Numbered from the stretch's first letter, positions 45,157 to 54,221 are shown. The stretch is 64,000 nucleotides of DNA from Candidatus Gastranaerophilales bacterium (GCA_944325525.1 CALVAK010000004.1:62001-126000); one strand, 5' to 3'. A program made the numbers and translations. The notes: generated by a model from the letters alone, not told the origin.

Positions 45157-46119
45157 TTATGTCCATTCAGTTATTTCTCTTTTTGAAAATCCCCACTCTA
45201 AGGGTTCTCCGCCGTAACAAGTATTATGACATTGTTTACAATATCTGCAAAGGGGTTTTGGAGTACTTACAAAATCATCAATTTCTTTTATATCTTTTAC
45301 GTCTGCAATTTTGATGTAATCCTCTTTTGTTATAGGAATATCAACTTTAAAATATTCAATAAAAGCTTTTATATAAGCATGAACATAACAGTAATATATA
45401 TTCCCGCGGGCATATACATTAATACCTCTATGGGGGCATGTAAATCTTTTTGCAATATAATTTTGTTTTCCTTTTAAATCAAGAATATTTTTACTCCAGT
45501 CGAAAGAGTTCTCTTCTTCACAGTTTTCTTCGATTAATTCTCTTGTTTCTAAACTATATAACTTGTTAGCTCTTACAATATCATAATGATATTTAAATCC
45601 GTATTTTTTTGCTTTTTCTTCTAATATCTTCGTATTAAGATTTACAGGATACTTTGTAATTCCAAAGTCCATATTTGAATTTTTTACCGCTTCCCAAAAA
45701 TCATCGCTCATTTTATCTAATAAGATTCCGTTTGTTAGTATAGTTTTTTCAGAATTTGGAAATAATTCAACTGACTTATTAATAATCTTTGTTAATTCAG
45801 GGTTTAATAAAGGCTCACCGCCCATAAAAGCAAATGAAATTTCTCTATCTGGTGCAAGTTCTTTTATCTTTTCCATATCCTTTGAAAATTGTTCATAAGT
45901 AACAAATTCTTCTTTTGCTAATGGGGCATATACATCACAATTTTTGCAATTTAAATTACAATGAGAAGATACTGCAACAGTTAATCCCCCTAATCCATTA
46001 TTTTCATGGAAATCTTCTTTTTTAAATAAATTTTCTTGTTTATTTTTATTTGAAAAATGTCCCAAAGCAAACCCTGCAATTAGACAAGATGCCCCGCATA
46101 TAAAATCTCTTCTTTTCAT
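45157..46119 (-). CDS. Radical SAM protein with a twin-arginine signal
   Basis: 320 residues. The N-terminus MKRRDFICGASCLIAGFALG has the RRDF twin-arginine motif and a hydrophobic stretch typical of Tat export. The radical SAM core has C54/C58/C61 (HCNLNCKNC) and FMGGEPLLNPEL. The C-terminal SPASM-like region includes CPHRGINVYARGNIYYC and CRYCKQCHNTC in the usual order. Radical SAM enzymes work in the cytoplasm, so an export signal is unexpected; it may instead be a membrane tether, or the protein may fold with its clusters before Tat export. AAGGAAG precedes the ATG. Confidence 0.75.
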   Translation of the reverse strand: MKRRDFICGASCLIAGFALGHFSNKNKQENLFKKEDFHENNGLGGLTVAVSSHCNLNCKNCDVYAPLAKEEFVTYEQFSKDMEKIKELAPDREISFAFMGGEPLLNPELTKIINKSVELFPNSEKTILTNGILLDKMSDDFWEAVKNSNMDFGITKYPVNLNTKILEEKAKKYGFKYHYDIVRANKLYSLETRELIEENCEEENSFDWSKNILDLKGKQNYIAKRFTCPHRGINVYARGNIYYCYVHAYIKAFIEYFKVDIPITKEDYIKIADVKDIKEIDDFVSTPKPLCRYCKQCHNTCYGGEPLEWGFSKREITEWT

Positions 46120-46250
46120 AACTTCCTTTTCTTTTACTACATATAAAATAATATTATATTTTTATAAAAAAATACAATAAAAATACAAATCGAAATAAAA
46201 ACTGATAATTTATATATATAGATAATTACAGACTTTATCTAAAGTAAATT

Positions 46251-47285
46251 TTATTTCTTTTTAAAAGAATTCTTTATTTTTTCTATAAAAGAAATCTTTT
46301 TTAAGCCGGTAAAATAGTCAAGACCCTGAATAACAATATCTTTTGCTTCTTTTATTTCTTTAGCCTGAAAAGTTTTTACAAGTTTATTATAATCGGGATG
46401 TTTTTTATCTTGAATATTAATTTTATTATATAATTGTTCTAAATCTCTTGAACAATCAAGCCCCAAAAGTCTTACTTTTGCATCAAGAGAACGGGCAAAT
46501 CTAATAATATCTTTAATTTCTTTATAATTTATACTTGTAACGGTAAAGTGGATTTCAAATCTTTCTATCTTTCCTGCTTTTTTTAAAGAAGATAAATATT
46601 TGATGTTTTCAATAGTTTTTTTATAATTTCCGCCTCTTACAATTTTGTTATATGTTGATTCTTTCATAGCGTGCAAAGAAACTGTTATCATAGAAATTCT
46701 ATCGGTCAGATTGAGTTTTTCTATATTTTCTTTTGTACATTGGATACCATTTGTTATAATTTCAAACTTAATGTTCGGGAAATTGTCAGCTATGCTTTTT
46801 ATTAAATCACGTGATATTTTGCTTGCAAAAACTTCTCCTACAGCATTTGTTTTTACATACTTAGCATTTTTAAGCCAAGGAGTTAGTATTTCAAGTAACT
46901 TATCTTTTTTATCGTCGGGAATAAGAGAACTTACTTTGTGGTTGTCACTGCGACAGAAAATACATTTAACATCACAAAATTCATCCAGCCCGAGAAGTAT
47001 ACGTTCCGGAGGTTCTGATATAAGTTTAGGTTCTGAATCTTTTATTTCCTCAAGAATTTCCAGATTCTGACACCCCGGACAAAGTGAAAAATCATTATCA
47101 TACAATTTTTGTCTGAATTCTTTTGCCTTTTCCCCGTTCCAAATTTCGTCAAAAGACTGTTCAAAAATATTACCGAAAGAATAGCCTCTAATCCAGCCGC
47201 AGCTGCAAGGGTACACATTGCCATACGGCATTATTTCTGCAAGTATATATGGATTTGGACAGTACATATGCTTACACTCTGTCAT
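46251..47285 (-). CDS. Family B radical SAM protein (copy B5)
   Basis: 344 residues. The N-terminal module has C4, C9, C27/C29, SFGNIFEQSFDEIWNGEKAK and C69/C72; the SAM cluster is C104/C108/C111 (EFCDVKCIFC), then AVGEVFASKISRD. SLHAMKESTYNKIVRGG follows the family pattern. It begins 2 bases after the A7 stop, so A7 and B5 are cotranscribed and probably translationally coupled. Confidence 0.8.
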   Translation of the reverse strand: MTECKHMYCPNPYILAEIMPYGNVYPCSCGWIRGYSFGNIFEQSFDEIWNGEKAKEFRQKLYDNDFSLCPGCQNLEILEEIKDSEPKLISEPPERILLGLDEFCDVKCIFCRSDNHKVSSLIPDDKKDKLLEILTPWLKNAKYVKTNAVGEVFASKISRDLIKSIADNFPNIKFEIITNGIQCTKENIEKLNLTDRISMITVSLHAMKESTYNKIVRGGNYKKTIENIKYLSSLKKAGKIERFEIHFTVTSINYKEIKDIIRFARSLDAKVRLLGLDCSRDLEQLYNKINIQDKKHPDYNKLVKTFQAKEIKEAKDIVIQGLDYFTGLKKISFIEKIKNSFKKK

Positions 47286-47287
47286 TG

Positions 47288-48271
47288 TTATCTTCCGTTA
47301 TCAATGTATCTTATAACTTCAGTATATCCGCAAGTTGTTAAAATTTCTCTATAAGATAAATTGCATTTATGCTTATGAACATAATCAACAATTAACTCAA
47401 TAAAAGCTTTTATATGTTCAGGAAGATATTTATTTTTTTCATACCAGTGATGTTCAAGTTCAAGCTGTATATTTGTCATTCCTAAATCTTCGACAATTTT
47501 AAGCCAGCTTCGCACTTCTTCAAGAGTATCATTATAACCGGGAACAAAAATATATTTCATTCCTATAAGGCTTGACTGCACAGGATTTAGCCCCTTTTTA
47601 TATTTTTTTATATTGTTAATAACTTTTTTAAAATAATCAACATTTTTTATTTTCTTATATGTTTCTCTTGTTCCTGCATCAAGTGAAATTGTTACAGCTA
47701 CTCTGTTTTGTTCTAATCCTTTTTTAATCCATTTAGAATAATCAACTGCGGCTGAATTTATCATAATAAATATGTTTGTTTTTTCGAGAAAGAATTTCAT
47801 TAAATCCGGGAACTCTTTTAAAATTGTAGGTTCACCGCCTGTGATATTAACATTACCATTATTACTCAACATCCCTTTACTAAGAGCATCCTTTAATATA
47901 GGAAGTATTTTCCAGGGTTTCATTTTATTTAATTCTTTTTTACGTTCATGAGTATGACAATAAATGCAGTCCAATTGACAGTTTTCCCAGTGGTTTATGA
48001 GAATATATTTTAATTCCATAGATCCGGACCAATCTTTTTCTCTTAAACTTGGACAGCCGACACAAATCGGAGGGATATCGCCTTTTGCAAATCTGTCACG
48101 ATATTCTTGCTTTATCTGTTTCACTTTTTCCCAATCAAAAAGTTCTCCGTGATAATCTTCAATTATCTTTATCGCTTGAAATTTCATACACATGGAATAA
48201 CTGCATAAAACAACAGCATCGTATATAAAGCACATACCGTTTTCAACAAACTCGCAAGATAAATATCCCAT
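47288..48271 (-). CDS. Family A radical SAM protein (copy A7)
   Basis: 327 residues. N-terminal cysteines are C6, C14, C23, C28 and C70/C73 (IPPICVGCPS); the SAM cluster is C98/C102/C105 (NCQLDCIYC), with ITGGEPTILKEFP as the GGE motif. SLDAGTRETYKKIKNVD and MKYIFVPGYNDTLEE are landmarks. AGAGG lies 7 bases before the ATG. It lies between B6 (44 bases upstream) and B5 (2 bases downstream) in one minus-strand run. Confidence 0.8.
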   Translation of the reverse strand: MGYLSCEFVENGMCFIYDAVVLCSYSMCMKFQAIKIIEDYHGELFDWEKVKQIKQEYRDRFAKGDIPPICVGCPSLREKDWSGSMELKYILINHWENCQLDCIYCHTHERKKELNKMKPWKILPILKDALSKGMLSNNGNVNITGGEPTILKEFPDLMKFFLEKTNIFIMINSAAVDYSKWIKKGLEQNRVAVTISLDAGTRETYKKIKNVDYFKKVINNIKKYKKGLNPVQSSLIGMKYIFVPGYNDTLEEVRSWLKIVEDLGMTNIQLELEHHWYEKNKYLPEHIKAFIELIVDYVHKHKCNLSYREILTTCGYTEVIRYIDNGR

Positions 48272-48315
48272 CTCTATACCTCTTAAATTTCTATAAAAAT
48301 ATTATATATTAAAAA

Positions 48316-49323
48316 TTAGATTTTTTTAAATTTATTTTTCAATGACTGAAGGAAACTAACCGGCTTTAAATTTAACATACAATCGTTAATTGTACAATTA
48401 CCGGAATGAAATACAGGGTTTTTTAAAATTTTAACAAAATTATTATATTCAGGATGTTTTTCATTGAAAATATTAAGTTTTTGATAAACATCTTCGTTTG
48501 TTTCCAGTTTTAAAAGTTCAAGAAACCCGACAGTCGCTCCTATTTCTTCTGCCATATTCATATAAGGAATCATTTCTTTATAATTATATGCATTTACTAC
48601 AAAATTAAGTATAAAATTTGTAAGTTTACCGTCCTTCTTTAGTTGAGATAAATATCTGAGGTTTTTAACAACTCTATTAAAATCACCACCTATTACCAAT
48701 TTATCATATGTTTTCTTCTTAACAGCATGCAATGACACCGTAACGGATAAAAGCTTATTCACTATACCGAGCTCAGTCAGTGTTTTTTCATCACATAATA
48801 TTCCGTTTGAAATAAGTGAAAACTTAATATCAGGATAAATTTCAGAGATACGTTTAATAAGTTTTCTGGAATGAGGACTAAAAAGACATTCACCGACTCC
48901 GGATAAAACAACATTTTGTGCATTTTCAAGCATATCATATATTATTTCATCCATATGTTCATTGAAATAAGTCAAATCCTGTTTTTGATGACAACTTCTG
49001 CAAAAAATGCATTTTACATTACAGGTTGCATCATAACAAAATATAAAAGTTTTTGGCTTAGGAGCAGTCTCAGTTGGAACTACATTATGAGAACAATCTT
49101 TGACACATAAATTAAGGTCACATATATTGTAATTACCATTGATGAACTGTCGTCTGAATTCTTTTGCTTTTTCCCCGTTCCATATTTGGTCAAAAGATTG
49201 TTCGTAAATATTACCGAAGGAAAAAGACCTGCACCACGGAGGGCAACAAACATACACATCACCTTGCATACTAATTTGAGCCGATTCAAATGGATATGTA
49301 CATATTGCATAATTTTCTGACAT
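48316..49323 (-). CDS. Family B radical SAM protein (copy B6)
   Basis: 335 residues. The N-terminal module has C8, C26/C27, C31, SFGNIYEQSFDQIWNGEKAK and C68/C73/C77; the SAM cluster is C101/C105/C108 (ATCNVKCIFC), then GVGECLFSPHSRK. SLHAVKKKTYDKLVIGG is shared. GGAGGG precedes the ATG. First gene of the B6-A7-B5 run. DNA around the IWNGEKAKEFR codons is nearly identical to that of B4 and B5. Confidence 0.8.
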   Translation of the reverse strand: MSENYAICTYPFESAQISMQGDVYVCCPPWCRSFSFGNIYEQSFDQIWNGEKAKEFRRQFINGNYNICDLNLCVKDCSHNVVPTETAPKPKTFIFCYDATCNVKCIFCRSCHQKQDLTYFNEHMDEIIYDMLENAQNVVLSGVGECLFSPHSRKLIKRISEIYPDIKFSLISNGILCDEKTLTELGIVNKLLSVTVSLHAVKKKTYDKLVIGGDFNRVVKNLRYLSQLKKDGKLTNFILNFVVNAYNYKEMIPYMNMAEEIGATVGFLELLKLETNEDVYQKLNIFNEKHPEYNNFVKILKNPVFHSGNCTINDCMLNLKPVSFLQSLKNKFKKI

Positions 49324-49449
49324 TAACCCTCCATAATAAGAATATTATAATAAAATGTATAATTATGTCTATTTGGTAAAGATAGAAAATCATAAATTTG
49401 TTAAAAGATTATATGCCTGTTATTATATAGATGTTAACGGGAGAAAAAA

Positions 49450-50478
49450 ATGAAATACAAATGCTGTGACCATATTTTAGGAAGTATAGACCTCAGCTTC
49501 AGCGGGTTTAAATATTGCAATGAAGTATGGGAAGGTCCTGAATATATTTCATATAAAGAAGAAAATGCATTTGAGAAAAATGAACAACGCAGATTAGAAA
49601 TAATTGAAGCAATGAAAAAAGGCATAATTCCCGAAAGATGTAAGCAGTGTCCTATTTTAGAAGAAAAAGAATGGCAAAATTTTGACGGAAAAATACATAA
49701 AATCACCGTATTTAACTGGAGGCATTGTAACGCTGCCTGCTTTTATTGCTCTGTTCATTCTGATTTTTATGAAGGAATAAAAAAAAGTGATGATTATGAT
49801 GCTCTTCCTATAATAGAAAAACTTATTGATGAAAGACGGCTTACTGCAGACACCTTTGTAGCTTTTATGGGAGGAGAACCTACCATGCTTGAAGAATTTC
49901 CTTTGATTGTAAAATTATTACTCAAGCAAAATTGCCGGCTTGAAGTCCTTTCTAACGGAATAAAATATGAACCGGTAATCAGCGAAATGCTAAAAGCAGC
50001 CAATCATAATATGATTTGTATTTCACTTGACTGCGGTTCAAGAGATTCATATAAAAAGATTAAAAGAGTCGATAAATTCAATGAGGTCACTTCAACAATA
50101 AAACAATATATAAAAGAAACAGCTGATAAAGCAAATAGAATTAAAGTAAAATATATTATCTTCCCTAACGTTAATGATAATAAAAAAGAGATTGATGCAT
50201 TTTTTGATTTTTGTAAAGAAGCAGGTGTTAAAACAGTTGCAAGAGCAGTAAACCACGTTGAAAGCAAAATGAGTACAACGTCAAATCAAGTAATTGAAGC
50301 TTCTGTTATAAAATCATATAAATATTTTAAAGAACAAGCAATAAAGTTAGGTTTTGAATTGCAGCCTGAACCATGGGCAGATGCAATTGTAGAAAATAAA
50401 GTATATAACTGCAGAAAAATATCTCCATTTACCAGGTTAAAATCCGAACTGCATTTTTTATTAGGTAATAAAAGGTAG
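49450..50478 (+). CDS. Family A radical SAM protein (copy A8)
   Basis: 342 residues. N-terminal cysteines are C5/C6, C23 and C64/C67 (IPERCKQCPI); the SAM cluster is C93/C97/C100 (HCNAACFYC), with FMGGEPTMLEEFP as the GGE motif. SLDCGSRDSYKKIKRVD and VKYIIFPNVNDNKKE are landmarks. GGGAG precedes the ATG. Last gene of the radical SAM array, ending at a hairpin shared with the convergent permease gene. Confidence 0.8.
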   Translation: MKYKCCDHILGSIDLSFSGFKYCNEVWEGPEYISYKEENAFEKNEQRRLEIIEAMKKGIIPERCKQCPILEEKEWQNFDGKIHKITVFNWRHCNAACFYCSVHSDFYEGIKKSDDYDALPIIEKLIDERRLTADTFVAFMGGEPTMLEEFPLIVKLLLKQNCRLEVLSNGIKYEPVISEMLKAANHNMICISLDCGSRDSYKKIKRVDKFNEVTSTIKQYIKETADKANRIKVKYIIFPNVNDNKKEIDAFFDFCKEAGVKTVARAVNHVESKMSTTSNQVIEASVIKSYKYFKEQAIKLGFELQPEPWADAIVENKVYNCRKISPFTRLKSELHFLLGNKR

Positions 50479-50492
50479 TATTAAGTTTTTAT

Positions 50493-50512
50493 TTAAGCCT
50501 GTTCAGGTTTAA
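50493..50512. terminator. Hairpin between convergent A8 and the purine permease
   Basis: TTAAGCCT, a GTTC loop and AGGTTTAA form an 8-bp stem with one G-U pair. It lies between two converging genes and is flanked by T/A runs, so it may act in both directions. Confidence 0.6.
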
Positions 50513-50524
50513 TTTATAACATTA

Positions 50525-51835
50525 TTACAGAGTAAGTTGTTTAAAAATTAAAAACAGAACAGATAAAACAAGCATAACTATTGAAATAAAGTTTACTTCA
50601 TCTTTTTGTCCGCTAATAATTTTTATTAACGGATATATTATAAATCCTGCAATTATTCCTATTCCTATATTATACGTAAAAATCATAATACATATTGTCA
50701 GTATGGCAGGAGCAAATTCTGTTATATCTTTAAAATCGATTTTAACAATTACTGTAGTCATTAATATTCCTACATATAAAAGAGCAGGGGCATAAGCATA
50801 CGGTGGAATAATCATAATCAACGGGGTAAATATTAGACCTATAGCAAATAAAAATCCAACAGTAAGAGCCGTTAAACCTGTTCTTCCTCCGGCACTTATA
50901 CCGGTCATTGAATCAAGGTATGCCCCAGGAGTGGTTGTTCCTAACAAAGGGGCTATAATTACGGCAATTGAATCTGCTATCATTGTCTTCTTCAATTTGT
51001 TTTTTTCTCGTGAATCTTCTATATCATTCTTATATGACAACCCTACAATAGCTCCTGAAGTATCTATATTAACCAGTAAAAATATTACAAAAAGTATTGG
51101 AATAAATTCTTTTCTGAATATACTGGAAAAATCCACCTGAAATAAAGAAGGAGAAATACTGTTAGGAAGAGAAATAAATTTATGCGGACAATCAATATCG
51201 CCAAATAAAATTCCTAATATTGTTGTTGTTGCAATAGCAATTAAGACTGCAGCTTTAATACCTTTTTTCACAAGAATTATTAACAGGATAAAGCAGAAAA
51301 TGCCAAGAATCACTGGCAAACTTGTAAAATTACCTGCTTCGATAGGAATATTGTTTTTTGTAAAATTTACTATTCCTATATCTCCAAGTGCAATAAAAAT
51401 AAAGAATAAACCTAACCCCGCACAGAAAGATAATTTAATATTTTCAGGTATCTGATTTAAAACATATTCTCTGACATTTGTCAGAGTCATAACAAATAAA
51501 AGACAGCCACAAACACTAATTGCTGCAAGTGCTGTTTTTATAGAAACACCCGATATTCCTACAAGAGTGTATGATATAAATGCGGTCTCACCAAGAAAAG
51601 GAGCAACCGCATACGGTTTATTAGCAATAAAAGCCATCAACAGACTTCCGATAAAAACTATTAATGCAGTAACAGTTAAGGTAGACCCCAGGTTTAATCC
51701 TGCACTTTCTAATATCTTAGGGCTTAATACAAAGAGATATGACATTGTAAAAAAAGTAGTTATACCCGCAAGAATTTCAGTCTTTAAATCTGTTTTATGC
51801 TCTTTAAACTTGAACAAAGTGCTTAAAAAATTCAT
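50525..51835 (-). CDS. AzgA-type (NCS2) purine permease
   Basis: 436 residues with 12-14 membrane segments. KTEILAGITTFFTMSYL at the start, PYAVAPFLGETAFISYTL, LFVIFLLVNIDTSGAIVGL and LLGTTTPGAYLDSMTGISAGGRTGL are the family blocks for adenine/guanine/hypoxanthine uptake by proton symport. The usual GPG-like Asn-Thr-Thr stretch is present. It overlaps the stop of the solute-binding protein gene by one base, so it ends a three-gene run. Confidence 0.88.
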   Translation of the reverse strand: MNFLSTLFKFKEHKTDLKTEILAGITTFFTMSYLFVLSPKILESAGLNLGSTLTVTALIVFIGSLLMAFIANKPYAVAPFLGETAFISYTLVGISGVSIKTALAAISVCGCLLFVMTLTNVREYVLNQIPENIKLSFCAGLGLFFIFIALGDIGIVNFTKNNIPIEAGNFTSLPVILGIFCFILLIILVKKGIKAAVLIAIATTTILGILFGDIDCPHKFISLPNSISPSLFQVDFSSIFRKEFIPILFVIFLLVNIDTSGAIVGLSYKNDIEDSREKNKLKKTMIADSIAVIIAPLLGTTTPGAYLDSMTGISAGGRTGLTALTVGFLFAIGLIFTPLIMIIPPYAYAPALLYVGILMTTVIVKIDFKDITEFAPAILTICIMIFTYNIGIGIIAGFIIYPLIKIISGQKDEVNFISIVMLVLSVLFLIFKQLTL

Positions 51836-53043
51836 TATAATAAACTCTCTATCTTCTTTTTTATTTTAGAATCAATAACTTCTTCAGCTCTTTTTTTGCC
51901 GGTAAACAGTTCCTGAAGTTTTTCTTTTAGTATATCATTAATAACGGCATAATTTTCATTAACAGGAAACGGCTTTGATTTTTTAAGCATATTAATAAAA
52001 ATATATGAGCTTTCAGGAATACTTGTAGAATCATATAAAAACTTCTCAGCACTGTTTATTCTCGCCGGAATAATAAGCCCTGTTTGAGCAAATTTTTCTG
52101 AAGAATATTCTGAAGATAAAAATTTTATAAATCTAATTGCTTCTTTTTTATGTTTAGACTTTTTAGAAACAGCCCACCCGGAAGAATCAATATAGACCTT
52201 ATTCCCTGTTTGAACAGGAAATTCTATTATATCCCAGTCGAATTTAATTGTATCTCGGAATTTAGGAACCATCCATCGACCTGAAATATACATTGCCAAT
52301 TTCTGATTTATAAACATTTGTGCGGTTGTAAGACTACCTATTTGTGATTTTGACGGTGCTGCGTGGTCTTTGTTAATTAAATCAGCATACAGATTAAGTG
52401 CTTCAATACTCTCTTTCCGGGTTAATATTAAATCTTTTTTATTATCCGAAATAATACCACCTCCATTAGAAGCTAAAAAATATGCCCAGTATATTGTTTC
52501 TTCATCACAGTTTATTCCGAAATGTTTATTATTTGTTAATTTTACAGCAGCATTACGAAGATCAATAAGTGTCTTTATTTGTTCTGGCTTAACGTTATAT
52601 CTTTTAAAGATTTCTTTATTGTAGTAAATAACAAGGTTAGATATATCTCTGGGAATTGCATAAAGTTTGGAGTCTGACATAAAACAATTTAATGCTGTAT
52701 TATAATATTGCCTTTTATCTACGAACAAGGATAAATCTTCCAGTAAATCTGCGGCTATATACATTTGTATATATTGATTGTTTATGAAAATAACATCAGG
52801 TTCTAAATTAGAAGCAAATAGCAAATGAATTTTTTGAAAATAATTTTGCGGAACATGTATGAAATCTATTTTTATATCTTTGTTTGAATCTTCAAATTCC
52901 TGAATAAGTTTTTTTAAAATTACGACCTCGCTTTGAGAGCCCCATGAAGAAAATCTTAAAACAACCTTATCTTCTCCGGTCTTTTTAGGCAAAGCAAAGA
53001 TAATAAAAAAAATAACAATAATAAAAACTAATAATTTTTTCAT
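51835..53043 (-). CDS. Extracellular solute-binding protein (sugar ABC-transporter type)
   Basis: 402 residues. An N-terminal hydrophobic signal (about 4-18) is followed by a family-1 solute-binding fold: VLRFSSWGSQSEV, ASNLEPDVIFINNQY, AIPRDISNLVIYYNKEIF and SSGWAVSKKSKHKKEAIRFIKFLSS. No lipobox cysteine is visible. These proteins deliver sugars to ABC permeases, but no permease or ATPase gene is in the window. The start has no clear ribosome site and lies 5 bases after the upstream stop. Confidence 0.82.
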   Translation of the reverse strand: MKKLLVFIIVIFFIIFALPKKTGEDKVVLRFSSWGSQSEVVILKKLIQEFEDSNKDIKIDFIHVPQNYFQKIHLLFASNLEPDVIFINNQYIQMYIAADLLEDLSLFVDKRQYYNTALNCFMSDSKLYAIPRDISNLVIYYNKEIFKRYNVKPEQIKTLIDLRNAAVKLTNNKHFGINCDEETIYWAYFLASNGGGIISDNKKDLILTRKESIEALNLYADLINKDHAAPSKSQIGSLTTAQMFINQKLAMYISGRWMVPKFRDTIKFDWDIIEFPVQTGNKVYIDSSGWAVSKKSKHKKEAIRFIKFLSSEYSSEKFAQTGLIIPARINSAEKFLYDSTSIPESSYIFINMLKKSKPFPVNENYAVINDILKEKLQELFTGKKRAEEVIDSKIKKKIESLL

Positions 53044-53048
53044 AGATT

Positions 53049-54221
53049 TTATAACACAGCTAATTCTCTTATCGAATTATCTGAGATTTCTACCATAGAC
53101 TTGTAATCATCAAGTCGTACTATATACACGTCACTATCCCCGTTTTTATCATAAAATCTTGCTTGTAAGTTAATTTGAGACAAATCATTAAATTCTTTTA
53201 ATAAAAAGACTTTTTCACCAATAAAACCAAACAAAGCAATTTTTTCACCGACAGTAGTTAAATAAAAACCTTTATCGTTTGTAATATTAAGAACCGATAA
53301 TAATTCCGCCTTTTTTTCATGCTGCTGTTCTTCTTTTACTTTATCTTCAACAGAAGGAAGATCCAGCTCCAACGCTTCATTATATGCATTACTTATCGGA
53401 TTTGTATGTTTAATCTTATTTGCTTTTGGATTAGTTCTTAAAAGATTAGATGTTTCTTTTATTGCACTCTTAAAATCATATTTATTGTATTCTGTAAGGT
53501 TTTGAGAAGAAAGATTAAAACAATCAAAAGATTTTTTATCAGCTGCTTTTAATCTGTTTTTCAAACTTATTCCGGAAATCAAACCACTTCGTCTATACTT
53601 TGGTTTCTTTACTGACTTTAAATTTTTATTATACGAAGGTTTTCTAACATGAAAATTTTCAGGGAATGCCGTATAACTTAGGCTATTAGCTGTTTTTAGT
53701 ATATTTGTCAATTTTTTGAATAATAAGAAAACAATTACACCAAATACAAGAATAATTAATGAAAAAATATTAATTGATGAAAAAGATATATCTGATAAGA
53801 AATTATAATCTTTAATATCTTTTGATAAGAGTCTTAAAGAATAGTCAGAATTCATATTTACAATAATTCTTACATAATTTGTATTTGTATTTTTATTGTT
53901 TAAAAAGTTTTTTTCATCCGCATTAATAGTAATGTTTTTCTTATCATACTTATTTTTATAAATAGTTTTAATTTTTTTCTTGTTCAAAGTAGTATCAGGC
54001 AGATAAACATAATAATATCCATTTTGAATCTTTTGCAGAAAAGCTTTTCCCTTATACGAATTTTCAAAAAACAGATTCAAAGTATATTTGTTATTTTCTA
54101 ACGGGTCAATAACTATTTTTGATATACCGGATACAGTTTTATCTACAGCAATTGACGGCAATACAAAAGATAAAATTAAAAACAACAATGTAAATATTTT
54201 AAAAAAAACATTTTTATTCAT
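53049..54221 (-). CDS. Signal-peptide and single-membrane-span protein of unknown function
   Basis: 390 residues. A signal peptide (FKIFTLLFLILSFVLPSIA) precedes an extracytoplasmic beta-rich domain (about 25-150). One membrane segment follows (about 153-170, SLIILVFGVIVFLLF), then a cytoplasmic Lys-rich low-complexity stretch and a C-terminal domain with TTVGEKIALFGFIGEKVFLL. It resembles FliO-like single-span layouts only loosely. I do not recognise a family. First gene of the run with the binding protein and permease. Confidence 0.55.
   Translation of the reverse strand: MNKNVFFKIFTLLFLILSFVLPSIAVDKTVSGISKIVIDPLENNKYTLNLFFENSYKGKAFLQKIQNGYYYVYLPDTTLNKKKIKTIYKNKYDKKNITINADEKNFLNNKNTNTNYVRIIVNMNSDYSLRLLSKDIKDYNFLSDISFSSINIFSLIILVFGVIVFLLFKKLTNILKTANSLSYTAFPENFHVRKPSYNKNLKSVKKPKYRRSGLISGISLKNRLKAADKKSFDCFNLSSQNLTEYNKYDFKSAIKETSNLLRTNPKANKIKHTNPISNAYNEALELDLPSVEDKVKEEQQHEKKAELLSVLNITNDKGFYLTTVGEKIALFGFIGEKVFLLKEFNDLSQINLQARFYDKNGDSDVYIVRLDDYKSMVEISDNSIRELAVL

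Noticed and set aside
46645-47070. Antisense frame of 141 codons within family B copy B5
   Set aside because: Same reason as for the frame opposite B4.
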